DNA of 64,000 nt, from NCBI GenBank assembly GCA_964007475.1, contig OZ023273.1, forward strand, positions 120,761,812 through 120,825,811, in the 5' to 3' direction. Positions within the stretch are counted from its first letter, which is position 1. Each line of letters begins with the position of its first letter. This DNA is from Hybos culiciformis. Taxonomy: Eukaryota > Arthropoda > Insecta > Diptera > Hybotidae. Made by a program: the position numbers and the translations under genes. Below, piece by piece: positions 12,201 to 25,570 of this stretch. The notes beneath the pieces were generated by a model. It saw only the letters and a program-made list of their open reading frames with translations. It was not told where the DNA came from and did no database searches.

Positions 12201-15200
12201 TATAAATTTTAATATTTATATATTTAAAAGAAATTTTTTTAAATAAATTCAATGAAAATTTACGCTTTGATTAATCTTAGCTTTATTTGAGAAAGAAGAT
12301 CTGATTGACGTTTTAGAAAAAAAATAAATATTCAGAAGTCAAAATTTGATAAATTGTTGAACTGTGTTGAATTGTAAAATTTTAAAGAGAAAATAGACCC
12401 AGAACTAGAACTAGAACTAGACTAATTTTACTTTACTGTGAAGGAATGTTGTAAATTATGAACAACATAATAGGATGGAAATACAGGAACTCGTGAATTA
12501 AAAAAAAAAAAGAAACACCCAAGACCATAATTTTTTTTTAATTGTTGTTCATTCATATGTTAATGAAGGAGATCATAATGTTTTAAAATTACTTTTCTAT
12601 TTATGTTCCTTTTCGATAATTTATTCAATCAAATCGAACCCAATATAAAGCTAAGTTTTTTCCATGTAACGTAATTGTCAACAGACAAAAAAATATTTTA
12701 ATAATTTTTTATGAATTTATAAAAATTTAATGTAAATATCAAAATTATTTCAATTGCAAAGTTAAAATTGTTTTGAATATATATTATAAGGTATAAGAAT
12801 ATATTTCAATATAATTTTTTTCATTTTATGCATAAATTACCGTTTAGATATTTATAGTGACAAAACTGTATGTGTAACAAAATGTCTTATATTGGGATGA
12901 TGAAGCTGAAATTATTTATTGAATGATTTTAATAATATTTGTCTAAGTTATTTAATACGTAAGGTTATCATTTTTCGTGTATATTAAATATTTAATTACA
13001 TATTTCAATATAATATTTTATATTTTTAAAATATATATATAATAAATTTAAGGATTATTATAAAAATTTACCATTTTATGCGCATATAATATTTTCGCAT
13101 AAGCTTGGTTTATTACTGTTAAAGCCTTCGTCAAATCTAAAATAAACCAAAAAATTTTCAAAACAAAAAATTATTATTTGAAAACATTTTTTTTTGTGTT
13201 TTTTACAATATTTTACTCATCAAATTTTATAATATAATAATAAAAATTTTAACGATTCTTCATTTAGCTCGTAATTCTTCCACCTCTTTCTCTCTTAGCA
13301 AAGAAATTTTATGACACTATATAAAAAAAAATAATTAAAAGGTTAATCTCACAATCGTCATGTTTTGAAAGCATTCAATGAATTCATTAATATTTCGATC
13401 GGTAGTAATCCTTAAAAAAGGTAACAGAATAATTTATTTGTTAATTTATTAATTTCAAAAAATTTCATTACACATTATATTTTAAATAAATAATTTCCTG
13501 TAGATCCCCGAAAAAATATATTTAAGTATTTATATTTTCTGATAGTATATTTACAAAACAAAATATAGGGATTTTAAATTCAAACAAAACTCTTTCTTAA
13601 AAAAAAAAAATGGTAACTAAATACAATATTTTCACATATATTAAAATAAAATATTAAAAATTAAACGAATAGAAAGATTTATCAAAGCTAGCTACAAAAT
13701 TTAATAATTGTAATCGATCTTTTAAGTCTGCTTTTCCCTGTGTTAAAGGATCTAAAAATAAAAATTTTCAAAAAAAACTACTCTGTATTGTATGTACTAT
13801 TTAAAACTTTAAGTTTTTCTTTTTCTTTTGATATTCTCTTTTTGCTTTGAACAAGGCAGATTGATATTTTAAGCCAATGTCTTTATTTTATTCTTTGGAA
13901 TCTAACTGTATGCCTTGTCCTGTCGTAACATTTTTGTAATTTTTTTTAAAATGGAATTAAAATTTTTTTATTAACATTATAAGAAAAAACAATAGAGATT
14001 AAAAAACTAATCTTTTTTTCTAAGAAGTAAAATTAATCAAAAACGAAACAAAAACATATAACAAATTTATCGGTCTGATTATGATAATATTAGGATGAAC
14101 AGTTTTTCAAAATTATCAGACAGATTTATTTTTTTAAATAAGCTGAGGCAACCTCACAAAAATAAAAATTAAGAAAAAATTATTTTTAAAAATTATATTA
14201 TTTTGTACAAAACTTTATAAAAACTTTTAATTTTGGTACTTACTGAAAACAAAAATCATTAAATATTTAGTAATTTTCGATTTGAGTTAGATAAAGAAAA
14301 ATATTAAGAGATCGATTAATTATGATTTATGAAAATTTTTGAATTAAAAAAAATTACATTAAAAATGGAAGAGTAAATAGTAAAAATTTCTGTGTCATTT
14401 TTGAGAGTAATTGAAAATAATCGTTCTAGGCTTTTTTCATTGTGTAAATAATTATGTATGTCATCGATTTCATATTAAAAAAAACTTGAAAATACGTTTT
14501 TTTTTTACAATTTCAATTTATTCTGTTATTTTAATTATAGTTTTTTAAAAAGCCCTGATTCCATTATATCCAAATCCAATAATAGGAAGACTATCATTAG
14601 TGAGTGAATCTAATAAGCGAAATTCTAGATATGGATTTCAGTTGGTTTCCAATCAGTTTTGGCTGTGTAACCGTTATTACTTTAAAGTAATTGTACATTT
14701 TTAACATTTATATTAATAATTAAATTTAATTCTTCCAATATTACCCTTATTTTACTAAAAAAAAATTATGACGAATTAGAATTTTTGAATATACAATATT
14801 AAGCACAGTATAAACTATATTTTTTATATGAAATTAGAATAATTAGAATTTAGCTCAGGTCAAAAATTGAGACCAAATTATTTTTTATATTAAAATAATA
14901 ATAATTATTAAACGATAAATTAATTTTTAATGAAAATTATATTTTTTCCATGAAAAGTTAAGATATTTTCATTAATAAAAATATTAATGTTTCATATTTT
15001 TAATAATAACTTTAATTTATTATTTTGTGTTTAAGACAATCAATACGAAGGAATATTTATACTGTGCTTGGATCAAAACTAATAATTTTACAAAAACATA
15101 TTTTTTTTATCACAATTATTTTTGAGAGAATTTATTTTATCTGCTTAAATTTGAAAATAAAACTCATAATTTTTACATAATGTTTTTCGAACAACTTTTC

Positions 15201-16181
15201 ATTTTACGTAAATAATTGTTTTTTTTATATTTTGCTGCAATGTTCTCATTTAACATCCTTAACCTGGATTATCTTGTAGTTATTATGTATATAACTGTGC
15301 TAGAACACTTTGAAATTAATTTACAAAAACTAAAAAAAAAACTGAAAAAAATTTAAAATATTTTGGTTAATTACATAATTGCCATTTTATCAATTTGCAA
15401 ATTTAAGAAAAATTCGTTTTATTTTTTCACATTTCATTAAATTCTTTTTTTGGAAGTTGATCATCGCATTATATGGACAGTTCACAATCTTTAAACTGAC
15501 TTGAATATCCATATTATAAAATTGACAATAGTTGTGTAAGATTTATATTTAATTCATTAATTCAATTATTTCGAAAAAAAATTTATAAAAAAATTTCTCA
15601 AATGTCATTTTTAGTTTAATGGACAAATATGTTCAAACACGGTTATTTAAAAAATGTTTGACTAATTTTTGTTTAATTAAATCAAATCTTAGATTTATTT
15701 TTCAAATTCTCAAAAAGCATTGTGATATGAACATGTGAGCTGTAAAAACTTATATTAACTTCTTAAATTTAATTTATAATCTAATATTTAAAACTTACAT
15801 AATTAATTAAAGTTAAAATTAAAAATTTCGGAAAAAAACCTCAGTACTAATTTTTTTTTTCTTTGCATTATTAATTATATATTTTCAAAAAGAAGGAAAT
15901 TTTCATTATTTTTTCTTCCGTAAAATAGTTATGTGATCCTAGGGTTTTATATTATTTAATGAAAGAATTCTGCAACAAATTCAAAAATTTATATGATTTA
16001 TAAAAAATGTATTACATTTAAAAAATATTGTTAAATAAGAATATTCAAAATTAAAAGAAAATAGAATTCTATAAAAAAAAAATTAAAAATTAAATGAAAT
16101 TAAGAAAATCATTTTTAATAGGAATATGAAATATTTAAATTAAAAAAAATTTGCCAATATTATGCCTTACCTAGGGTGCAT

Positions 16182-19100
16182 TTAATTTTTTTCATTCTGA
16201 TTTGATTGACCTTGAGATTGTCCACCTTGCTGACCGCCATATCCAGGGTACCCGTAACCAGGATATCCGGCAGCAGCAGCATAATACTGTGAATACTGAG
16301 CATATTGTTGTCCACCTGGCATTCCTGGTATACCTTGTTGCGCTGCTCCAGGAGTATTTGGCGGCTGTTGTTGTGAACCTCCACCCTTAAAAATATTTAA
16401 AACAAATATTTAGCATTGAAATACTTCTTTTAATACTAATTTGACAAAAAAGATAATTTAATGAGTAAATTATTATTTAATCTTTAAAAAATAAGCCTTT
16501 TCAAGATTTCAACATTTTTATTTTCAACCTAAGGCTGATTACTCAATACATGCATATATTTAAAAAGTAAAGTGATAATAAGCATTTTCTTCTAAAATTA
16601 TTAATATATTAATGTTAGCTTCCGGCAACCTTACATTCCTTTAGATTTTGTATAATGTATACTATACACATTAAATAAAATTACATATTGACAAATATGC
16701 CGTCGTTCAAAAGCTTGATTGTAAGTGATTAAAAGATAAATAAAATTTATACTCTATCAAAAAAATCAGATAATTGGTTTATTTGTGTAACAGCAAATCG
16801 CAATTGCCCTATAAGTATTATAATATACACATGTGGTGCATACAAGAATTTCACGGTTATAAGGAAATGATAATGAAAATCATCATTTCGAGCCTACTAT
16901 ATAATAATATTAATTATGGTTAAAAATATGTGCTTTAAGCATGCTGTTGGAAGTTGTTCCTTCAGACTATCTTATTATATTATTATAATAATTTGCAATA
17001 ATTTATTTTAATGTGTTGTCAACTATGAATTTTTCTAGAAACTAACAAGAAAGATTTGCTTTACAATTATAAAAAAATATATGTTATATTATATTCTGAA
17101 ATTTTATATGGATTTTTGGGATTTGTAGAATAAATTGTTTATAAACTACTTACGATTTTAGAGTTTATAACATCATTTTTAGAATAATTCATTTATTTGA
17201 ATAACTTAAAAAGAACTTGGAATTATTATTTTTAAGAAACATTTTGAAACCAACAAATACGCCTTTATACAAATGTTTGCACTTATATCAACGAATTCTT
17301 TATATTGATATTTAGATGATTTATTCATCTTATATAATACCTGGCTACTCATATTTACTTAATATTACTTTTGAGTCAAGTTTTTTTTTTTTAATTTGAG
17401 TATATAATGTTTGAGTAATAATAATAGCACTCTCGACATCTAGAAAATTATTATCAGGATGTTATAATATAAAATGTTAATCTTTTAATACAAAAATTAT
17501 TTCTTCCATACCATCGATCAAACCAATGTTTCAACCAATTTGTTTCACTGTTTTATTATCTTATTTGTGACTAGAAAATTTAATAAACTTGGCGAACAAA
17601 TACAAGAAATTTTCAATAAGTTTGAGGTTTGGGGAGTGCAGTGCACCAGCCACACCATTAAATGTAAGAAATCTCAAATTACGTGAATAGTAATTTTACC
17701 GAATTAAAAATTGTGCTGCACTCATGTTCGAGATGTCAATGTATTTAGTCCCTACTTTTCATTTTAGAAGAAATCTATTTAGTTTCAGATTTCCGACAGG
17801 GCTAACTTTGGAATCGATTTTACTCGTTTTTTATCAATGAATATTTTTGGTTTGAAAACGGCCAATTAAATAACAGAGTTTACGTTTAATTCAACCATAG
17901 TTTCGAGTCGTTAATTAAATCATATCCAATCCAAATGTCTCAATAACGCTTCTATGTCACCATGTAAATGAAAGAGAAAATATTTTATATTTCTAACTGA
18001 AAATTACTAATTCAAGACCTTTAAAAAAAATTTTTTTGATTGTAATTATTGGCCAATAAAATCTATTGTGCTTAGAATATTCTGATATAATTCAATATAT
18101 AATTATATATGCATATATCTGAAATACTGATCAAATCATAATTTCCAACAAAAAATCTTCTAGTTTAGTTGATATAATTTTACTTTTTGAGCTGTCATTT
18201 GTTTTTCAATGGCTTCTGCTTCATCTACTTTCCCTATACTACGATAATACTCTGCCCATTGCGCACTGTAATCTTGAACGGGCTGCTGACCTTGTTGTAG
18301 CTGTTGTGGATTTTGTTGTTGTTGTTGTTGTGGAGGAACTTGTCCACTTTGACCCATGGCAACTTGTTTCGCTTTTAGTTGTTGTTCAATCATTTCTGCT
18401 TCACGAAGCATTCCCATTTGTCTGTAATTCATATGAGAAAATTAAAGAATGTGGCGAAACAAATTATTAATCCCAATCAACCCTTGAGGATTTCAAAAGG
18501 TCATTCAAAATTTCAAGCTTATTACGCCATTATTGGTTAAGACATTCTTTTACCCTGACCGATCATCAGTTAATGCATAGTCAACACTATTGTCGTTAAC
18601 AGTAAAGGCGTTTCTGGATTTTTCTTACTTTGAATTATAAGAGATTTTGTGAGCTTGTTTCAGCCTTCGCCATCTTTCGATTAATCGAAAATTAATCATG
18701 AAAATAAACTATAAGGTATTTAAAAAGATTAAGGAAATAATCATGCAAATTTCATTATACTAAGTAGAGGAGTAGATAGACCTTTTTTTTCAGGTACACA
18801 TAATTCTCTAATTGATTTTCGGGCAAATTTATTTTATATATATATATATATATTATTGGAAGAGGTGCTAAATTGTCGTTGTTTATTCCATCCTCATTAT
18901 TTTTTAGATACTCCCCTGCGTTAAAGACGGCAGAATATTCTAGAATATTAAAATTTAAAAATCGATTCTCGTAGAGTATGTTAAGCATGAACTTTCCTTT
19001 CTAAGCGCTCGTTATTTTTTATTTAAACTTTCTCTAGATTTAAAACTTTAATTATTTACTTATAATATTCTATCCACTGTTGGGAGTAATCTGGTTGTCC

Positions 19101-22100
19101 ACCTCCTGAACTAGCATTCATTTGTGGCACACCTTGTGGTGCTTGTGATTGATCCCAATTGGAATAATTCCATTGCTGTTGTTGCTGTTGCTGATAAACA
19201 TTAACATTTTGGTTATCATTTTGCATATTATTATTTGATTGATTCGGCGGTGCATTGCCAGCAATTGGTTTCCGCGATAATATTTGGATATCTACGTTAA
19301 TTTTTTCTGAAATCATCTGTCTCGCATGTTCGATTTGCTCAGCAGTACCCTTACACTTGAATAATTTTTCTGATGGTGGATTAACAGCTGCTCGATCCAT
19401 TTCGCAATAAGCTCCAGTTTGTTGATTGATTAATTTTATAGTTTCACCTCCACGACCAATTACAATCTATAATATTATTTAATACCATTGAGTGATAATA
19501 TTCGTATATGTATTGTACAAATATGTGTTAATTTAAATGAAACTTACCCCACATTTTGCAGATGGAACCGAAAATGTAACTTCTTCTCTCTGAGGCTGTT
19601 GAGTATGATTTACTCCGTAACCGTAGCCGTAAGCTGAATTTCCATTATCTTGGGGTTGATTTGCGTTGTTGCGATTACCACCAGATTGCTGATTACTTCT
19701 CTGCGAATTAAAATTATGCTTAGTAAATGATACTGAAAATTACGTTAGCTATTTTTATAAATACGGTACAGCCAATATTAAATTACTTCGCTACAATTTA
19801 AGTTTTCCAAATAATTAGAAGGTTTTTAAAAGGTTTTTTATATTATCTGAACCTTATTAAAGAACTGCCCATAACTTTTTTCATATATTCAACTCATTTG
19901 ATATTCAACAAATATTTACTTGCTAATATATCATGCTAACAGTATGCATAATGTAATGACTATTTTTATGCATAAAATAATTTTCAAAATTGAAAGTAGT
20001 GTTATTCATTTACAATGTATCCAATATCAATTTTAAATAAGCAACAAGGGGATTTTCTTTTTTGACAAATAAGTAAAACTCAAATCATAGCTCATTCTCT
20101 TTCAGCCATTAAATGAAAATGATTTTCAACATTGTTTTTGAAACTGAAAAAAATTTTATTGATGCTTGCTTACCATAACACTTTCAATCAAATCCTCAAT
20201 CATACGTTTAGCATCATCCACCTGTTGTCGGCTGCCTTGAATAATACAACGTCGATCGCCTGGACCGTCGTTCTTGCCTTGAATAAATTGTAGTTTGCAT
20301 CCAGTTTCACCTTGAATTTTTTTTATCATGTCACCACCTTTACCAATCACAACGCCAACCGCCACTTTGGGGACAAATACTTCTGCTTGATCACTACCAC
20401 CAGAGCCATTATAACCTCCAGTTGAGCGTGGCGGTTCCTTATCGGCAATGAGATCCAATACGAGACTTTTGGCATGTTCAATTTTTTGAGGATCACCAGA
20501 AACTCTTAATGGTTTTTCCTAAATATATTTTTTTAGGAATTTTCACAATACACAATTCACAAAAAAAATTGTAAAGAAGATTATGTAATAAACAAATAAA
20601 AAAATTATTTTATTTTAGCTTTTTCTAATTCGAATAAAAGATCGGAAATCAGATCAATAACGTATAATATTTGTCTCGGGAACAAATATGTTATGGGAAC
20701 AAAATAAATTGAAAAACAAATTAGATCGATGATTGAAAAGTACATAACTGCCGATTATTGGTGTAAAAATCTTTTCAATCATTCGCTACGAAGTTCAATT
20801 CAAGGAAGAAAGAAGCTTAAAAATTTTATTGTAAAAAAAAATAGTTTTAGTTAATTTTTGTTTTGCTTTTTGGAATAGGATATGAATGTCTCTTAATTGG
20901 GAAAATATATTTGATTTGCGATCTTTAAAACAGTCAAAAATTTTATTACAATTGCTTCTTGATGTGGTCCATCTTGTATAATAACCATCTTGGCTCCAGT
21001 TTTCTCTTGAAGTTGTTTAATTGTTTCACCACCTTTTCCAATTACTAATCCAACTTTTGGGCCAGGTATCATAATTTCTTGATATGGTGGATATCCATTT
21101 GCACCAGGCGGAGGAATGGTCACAGAAGTTATTACATCTATAGACCCCATACCATTTTGATGAATCATTTGTTTAATCATATCTCTTGCCTTATTAACTG
21201 AATCTCGATTTCCACGTAATGTACAAATAAAATCTTTTTTAAGTTTAATAAAGACCATGAAAATAAATCAAATACAAAATCAATTATTGAAATTTTATGA
21301 TAGAGATTCTGAATAATTTCGATTAAGATTTCATATAAATTATATTAAAAAAATTATAGCAAAAATAATTCCCTAAGTTTGAAATAAAAATGTTTTTACG
21401 ATTTGAGACCCGGCTCGTACTAGGATACTATTACACTTTCTCAGCTAGTACAGACATTCATCTTAATGACTCATTCGAAGTGATAAATGTAAACTGCATT
21501 TACTTTTAATTCATAAGAATTGAGGTGGATGAGTTATGTCATTGCAAAGGATATAAATCATCGGCCAATTTTCGGAAGTTGATGAGTTAAGTACCGATGA
21601 GTTATTGCGCAGACCCATATTTTAGTTATCAGGATTCTATTGCATATTGATAAATTGTAAGACACAAAATGTTAGATGTTAAAATTCTACCCATAAATTC
21701 CACGTATCCAAAAAAAAAAAAATTCCGATTAATAATGAATAAAACCACGTAAAAAAAATTAAAATAATTTATAAACCTTTATTATTAAAAAATGAAAAAA
21801 AGTGTAAAGAATTGGTAATAAAAGAAAACGCTGAGTTGTCTAAATAATTTATTTTTATTGAAAAATTTTTCGTTGTTCCAAAACTCCACAACAAATATCG
21901 CATACGTATCAATAAATAGGAAATCACCTGTTAATAAGAATCAATTTCACTATCACTAATAAAACTTAAGTTTAAAATGTATTTTTAATTTTTTTATAAT
22001 TAATAATCCCTATTTTTGTAGTAACCTACCTGAATCGTTCGACATTTGAATTTTACATCCACTTTCAGCTTGAATGTGTGACAAATTTTCATTACTATTA

Positions 22101-24215
22101 CGACCTTTCATTAAATTTACAATACAATCTGGATAACGAATAGTTTCTTCGCATGAATTACCAGCGGTAGCAGCTAATCGAGCTGCAACTGCTGCTGCTT
22201 GTGCCATTGCATGGGACATATTTGGCGCTGACTGAGAGTTTTGATTATGTGATGATTCTGTTGGATTGCTAAACTTCTTAGCATCCGGTCCACAATCTTC
22301 TTCTATATTACGTTTTGTGCCTTGTTGTGGGCCTGGCTGAATTTTCGCAGCAATCTAAAAAGATTTTTTTTTTTGATATAGGGACAATACATAATAACTT
22401 ATATAGGCTAGTCTAATAAGAGTTATGGTCTTTAGTTGATTCAAAAATCCTATACTTATAAAAAACTTTTTCACTTATTACACAGTTGAAAGAAATTAAA
22501 TAAATTTTTTATTGTATGACTTTTTAATTGAATTAATTTGAAAATTTTTTATTATTGTCATGGTCGAGAGTTATAATATTTATTATTGTCATATGACGCG
22601 ATAACATGATGGAGGGATGGTCTATGAGACACTCGTGCCCAAAAAGTGGGTAGGCATTTGATTTATTAGAATAAAGATAATTCAGTTATATTCAATCTAA
22701 AATATTTACTTTGTGAAAACAAGATCAAAAATGCAAATTTGGATAGTTGTAAATTAATCATACTTGTAGCTCATATTTTATTTATATATTAATGGAATCA
22801 TAATGCAAGAAGGAAAATGTTTCAGTTATTCACAGAATAATTTAAAATTAATTAATGTTGCCTCAGCGCTTGGAGAGGATTTTTTAGTTTTATTTTCAGC
22901 AGGCTTTTATGATATCTAATCAAGTAAAAGTGGGAAATAATACATTGTCATTTTATGATATTAGTTAATAAGTGGCTTGTTGAAATTGAAGTCAAGCTAG
23001 TTCTAGTTCTGGATTTGTGAGTAAGAAGCTCTCAGCCGGCCAAATGTTTAAATAAATTTTATATAGGTATAATTTGAAATTTTTATAATTATTTAAAGAT
23101 TTTGATGAAAATTTGTATCTGGATAGATTTTAATTATAGAAATATAAAAAAAATAGTTGGTCTCCATAAGTGTGCAAAGATTCGGGCTAGAGATGGCCCG
23201 AATCGAAAAGTCGGTTGTTCCCCATTCGACATGTAATAACTTTTCAGGTATTTATAGATAGGAAAGTATCTAAAATATGAAAATTTAGGATTGATATAGG
23301 TATCTCTGAAATGCGAGCTTTCCCCCAAAAGCTTTATTGGATTTGGGGTTTGACTGTAACTTCTCACCAGGTTTCACACATAAACTGCAGTTAAGCCAAA
23401 AAACTTATTCGAAAGTATTTTTAAATCGAAATGTTGAAACGCACCCATACCTAGTTTATTTATTTATGATAACTGTTGTAGGTATATTTTTTAAAACATT
23501 TATAATATACCTATATCCGACAATGTAATCCGAAATAGTGCCTAAGAGCGGAACATTATGTTAATTCCTTACTGGGAAAACCTAGGAAGCGATGACAAGA
23601 AATTAAAAAATTTATATATTGAATAAATCCAGACTGAAATGTACTGTCGTAATGGTAGGCCGGTATGTATCTAATTTGTGTAATAACAAATAACCAAATA
23701 ATTGACAATTTGCCCAACCCAAACTTCCTACCTACCTTCCAATTATTTTTTTTTTTATTTATCTAAACTACTCTACAAAATGTCAAAAAGGACTGAACTA
23801 AAGAATACAGGTACCTATTAAAACTTTTTTTTTTAATTAAAAAGCAAGGCGGCCATTGTCTCGTGGACGTGGTGTAGCGAAAATTATCGCTTCAGGGAAA
23901 TTAGATGACATGGTTTTTTTTTTTTTTACTAGGTTACTTAAAGCTAAAAATCGATGATTATTCTTTTTGTAAAGATAGCAATCAAGAAGTTTCACACTTC
24001 GGAAGGGAGCTGAAAAATCTTAAAGAAAATGAAATAAAAACAAATAAAATTATAAAAATAAAACCTTAAGAGGTTTTTTTACCCCAAAAATCTGAAAAGA
24101 AAAGAAGTAGACCTTTATCCGACCTCACCTGTTTAGCACGTTGGAGTGCAGCGGCAAATGCTTGAGATTGGTTTAACTGTGATTGCGGTGGTGCTACCGA
24201 TGAATAATCACTCAT
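16182..24215 (-). CDS. Psi: PSI / FUBP-family KH-domain splicing regulator
   Basis: Eight exons on the minus strand join in phase: 24215-24129, 22354-22030, 21233-20950, 20518-20174, 19700-19548, 19466-19060, 18421-18184 and 16385-16182 (680 residues). The N terminus has the FUBP-family helix FAAALQRAKQIAAKI. Four KH domains follow, three with an intact GXXG loop: KH2 (GKGG near 203), KH3 (GKGG near 291) and KH4 (GRGG near 402); KH1 lacks it. Towards the C terminus there are two tyrosine-rich repeats, DYSQQWIEYY and DYSAQWAEYYRSIGKVDEA. In Drosophila PSI such repeats bind the U1 snRNP 70K protein, which points to PSI rather than a vertebrate-type FUBP. Gln-rich runs and a Gly/Tyr-rich tail close the protein. 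Known role of the family: nuclear RNA binding, alternative splicing (P-element third intron) and transcription. The acceptor at 21234 (AAAAAAG) is weak, so the KH1-KH2 junction is the least certain part. Confidence 0.93.
18835..18853. repeat. (TA)n microsatellite
   Basis: A run of TA dinucleotides in the Psi intron between exons 18421-18184 and 19466-19060. Confidence 0.8.
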
Positions 24216-24562
24216 TTTCTATCAAAATAAAACTAAAAAAATAATTTTCGCCTTTTTTACAGCAAAAATAATTTAAACAAATTTTTTTAAATTCACTATT
24301 TAATATTTTTTTTTATCTTCTATGGCGTCAACTATAGAAATGGAAGCCGTTGTGGCAGTCAGTTATTTTTAGTTAAGCCGTTAAGCAGAAAGCATTATCT
24401 GGCTGACCATGTGGTAATTTATAGCGAATGTGTTCGACTGATTGACGCTGAATATTTTTCATTTTTTAATTTTTTTTAAGTGATAAGTAAACAATAGTGG
24501 TTTTCACTATACATTTTAAAATCATATTAAAAAATAAAAAGTACATAATTAATTAAAAGATT

Positions 24563-25474
24563 GGCGCCGTGATATGTCCGCGGGACATTTGTCCGCGATG
24601 AAATTTGTATGGAAAACTTCGCGGACAAATGTCATTTTACAAAATGACATTTGTCCGCGATTGTCTCAAAATGCGCGGACAAATGACATTTTGCAAAATG
24701 ACATTTGTCCGCGATTGAATTTTCAAACTTTAGCGGACAAATGTCATTTTGCAAAATGTCATTTGTCCGCGATTGATTTTTCGAATTTTTAGCGGACAAA
24801 TGTCATTTTACAAAATGTCATTTGTCGGCGATTGATTTTTTAATTTTGGAGATACTGCAGATGACCTGACCCACTCAGAATCGGCTGAAACCTGGAAAAG
24901 GGTAGAAGGATAGAGGCCCCCCCCCAAATTTTTCATGCATTTTATATGCGCAATTTTTTTTGTTTTGCCCGATTTGCCTCGTAACGAAAGGGAGATGGCG
25001 CGACGGGCGGGCGGTCCACCCGCCCGCCCGCCGCCTACCATCTCCTTCTCGTTGTGCCGATTCTGAGTGGTTCACGTCATCTGCACTTCAGACCCAAATT
25101 TTTAGCGGACAAATGTCATTTTGCAAAATGCCATTTGTCCGCGATTGATTTTTAAAATTTTTAGCGAACAAATGTCATTTTGCAATATGTCATTTGTCCG
25201 CGATTGATTTTTCAGATTTTTAGCGGACAAATGTCATTTTTGAAAATGTCATTTGTCCGCGATTGATTTTTCAGATATTTAGCGGGCAAATGTCATTTTG
25301 CAAAATGTCATTTGTCCGCGATTACTTTTTATCGCGGACAAATGACATTTTGCAAAATGACATTTGTCCGCGGCGGACAAAAGTCATTTCGAATCGCGGA
25401 CAAATGTCATTTTGATGTCCGCGATACAAAAACAAATCGCGGACAAATGTCCCGCGGACAAATGTCCAACCCCC
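24563..25474 (+). mobile_element. Palindrome-array transposon (copy 1) with 8-bp target duplication
   Basis: The element is flanked by AAAAGATT (24555-24562 and 25475-25482). It begins GGCGCCGTGATATGTCCGCG and ends GGACAAATGTCCAACCCCC; sub-terminal blocks containing GTCCGCGGGACATTTGTCC are inverted copies of each other. Between them is a tandem array of about 45-55-bp units. Each is a near-perfect palindrome, GCGGACAAATGTCATTTTGC followed by its reverse complement, joined by spacers such as GATTGATTTTTCAGATTTTT. There is no coding sequence. A separate GC-rich foldback sequence sits inside at about 24843-25100. The 8-bp duplication would suit a hAT- or P-type non-autonomous element; the superfamily is not established. 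Confidence 0.88.
24843..25100. mobile_element. GC-rich foldback sequence nested in copy 1
   Basis: TGCAGATGACCTGACCCACT near the left edge pairs with an inverted counterpart near the right edge; the rest of each arm includes CTCAGAATCGGC. The centre holds a second inverted pair rich in CGGGCGGG/CCCGCCCG, flanked by GGGAGATGG and CCATCTCC. It interrupts the spacer between two palindrome units and has no equivalent in copy 2, so it looks like a later insertion. No clear target duplication is visible. Confidence 0.65.
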
Positions 25475-25570
25475 AAAAGATTTTACTAAAATCGAATTAG
25501 AGTATTTCACTTCCATCTTCATATCTTATAATTCATAATTTATTTTCACATGTATTTTACACCTATTTTT

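Larger units (their letters stand above)
7549..16181. other. Long AT-rich intergenic region between convergent genes
   Basis: More than 8 kb of very AT-rich sequence lies between the 3' ends of the LRR gene (+) and Psi (-). Open frames here are short, low-complexity (Lys/Asn/Ile/Phe-rich) and unlike known proteins. It probably contains the 3' UTRs of both genes; a splice donor just after the Psi stop (16171|16170) suggests a 3'-UTR intron could reach into it. The only repeat picked out is a short tandem duplication at 9195-9256. Confidence 0.5.

Noticed and set aside
16160..16384. 74-codon minus-strand frame over the last Psi exon
   Set aside because: Wrong frame; the true frame is the Gly/Tyr/Gln-rich one that joins in phase to 18184.
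24563..25474. CRISPR-like array of repeats and spacers
   Set aside because: The spacers are not unique, the units are full palindromes, termini and target duplications mark a transposon, and the genome is eukaryotic.
24574..25500. Open reading frames of 60-77 codons over the palindrome array
   Set aside because: They arise because the palindromic unit is open in several frames; repetitive peptides on both strands with no homology.
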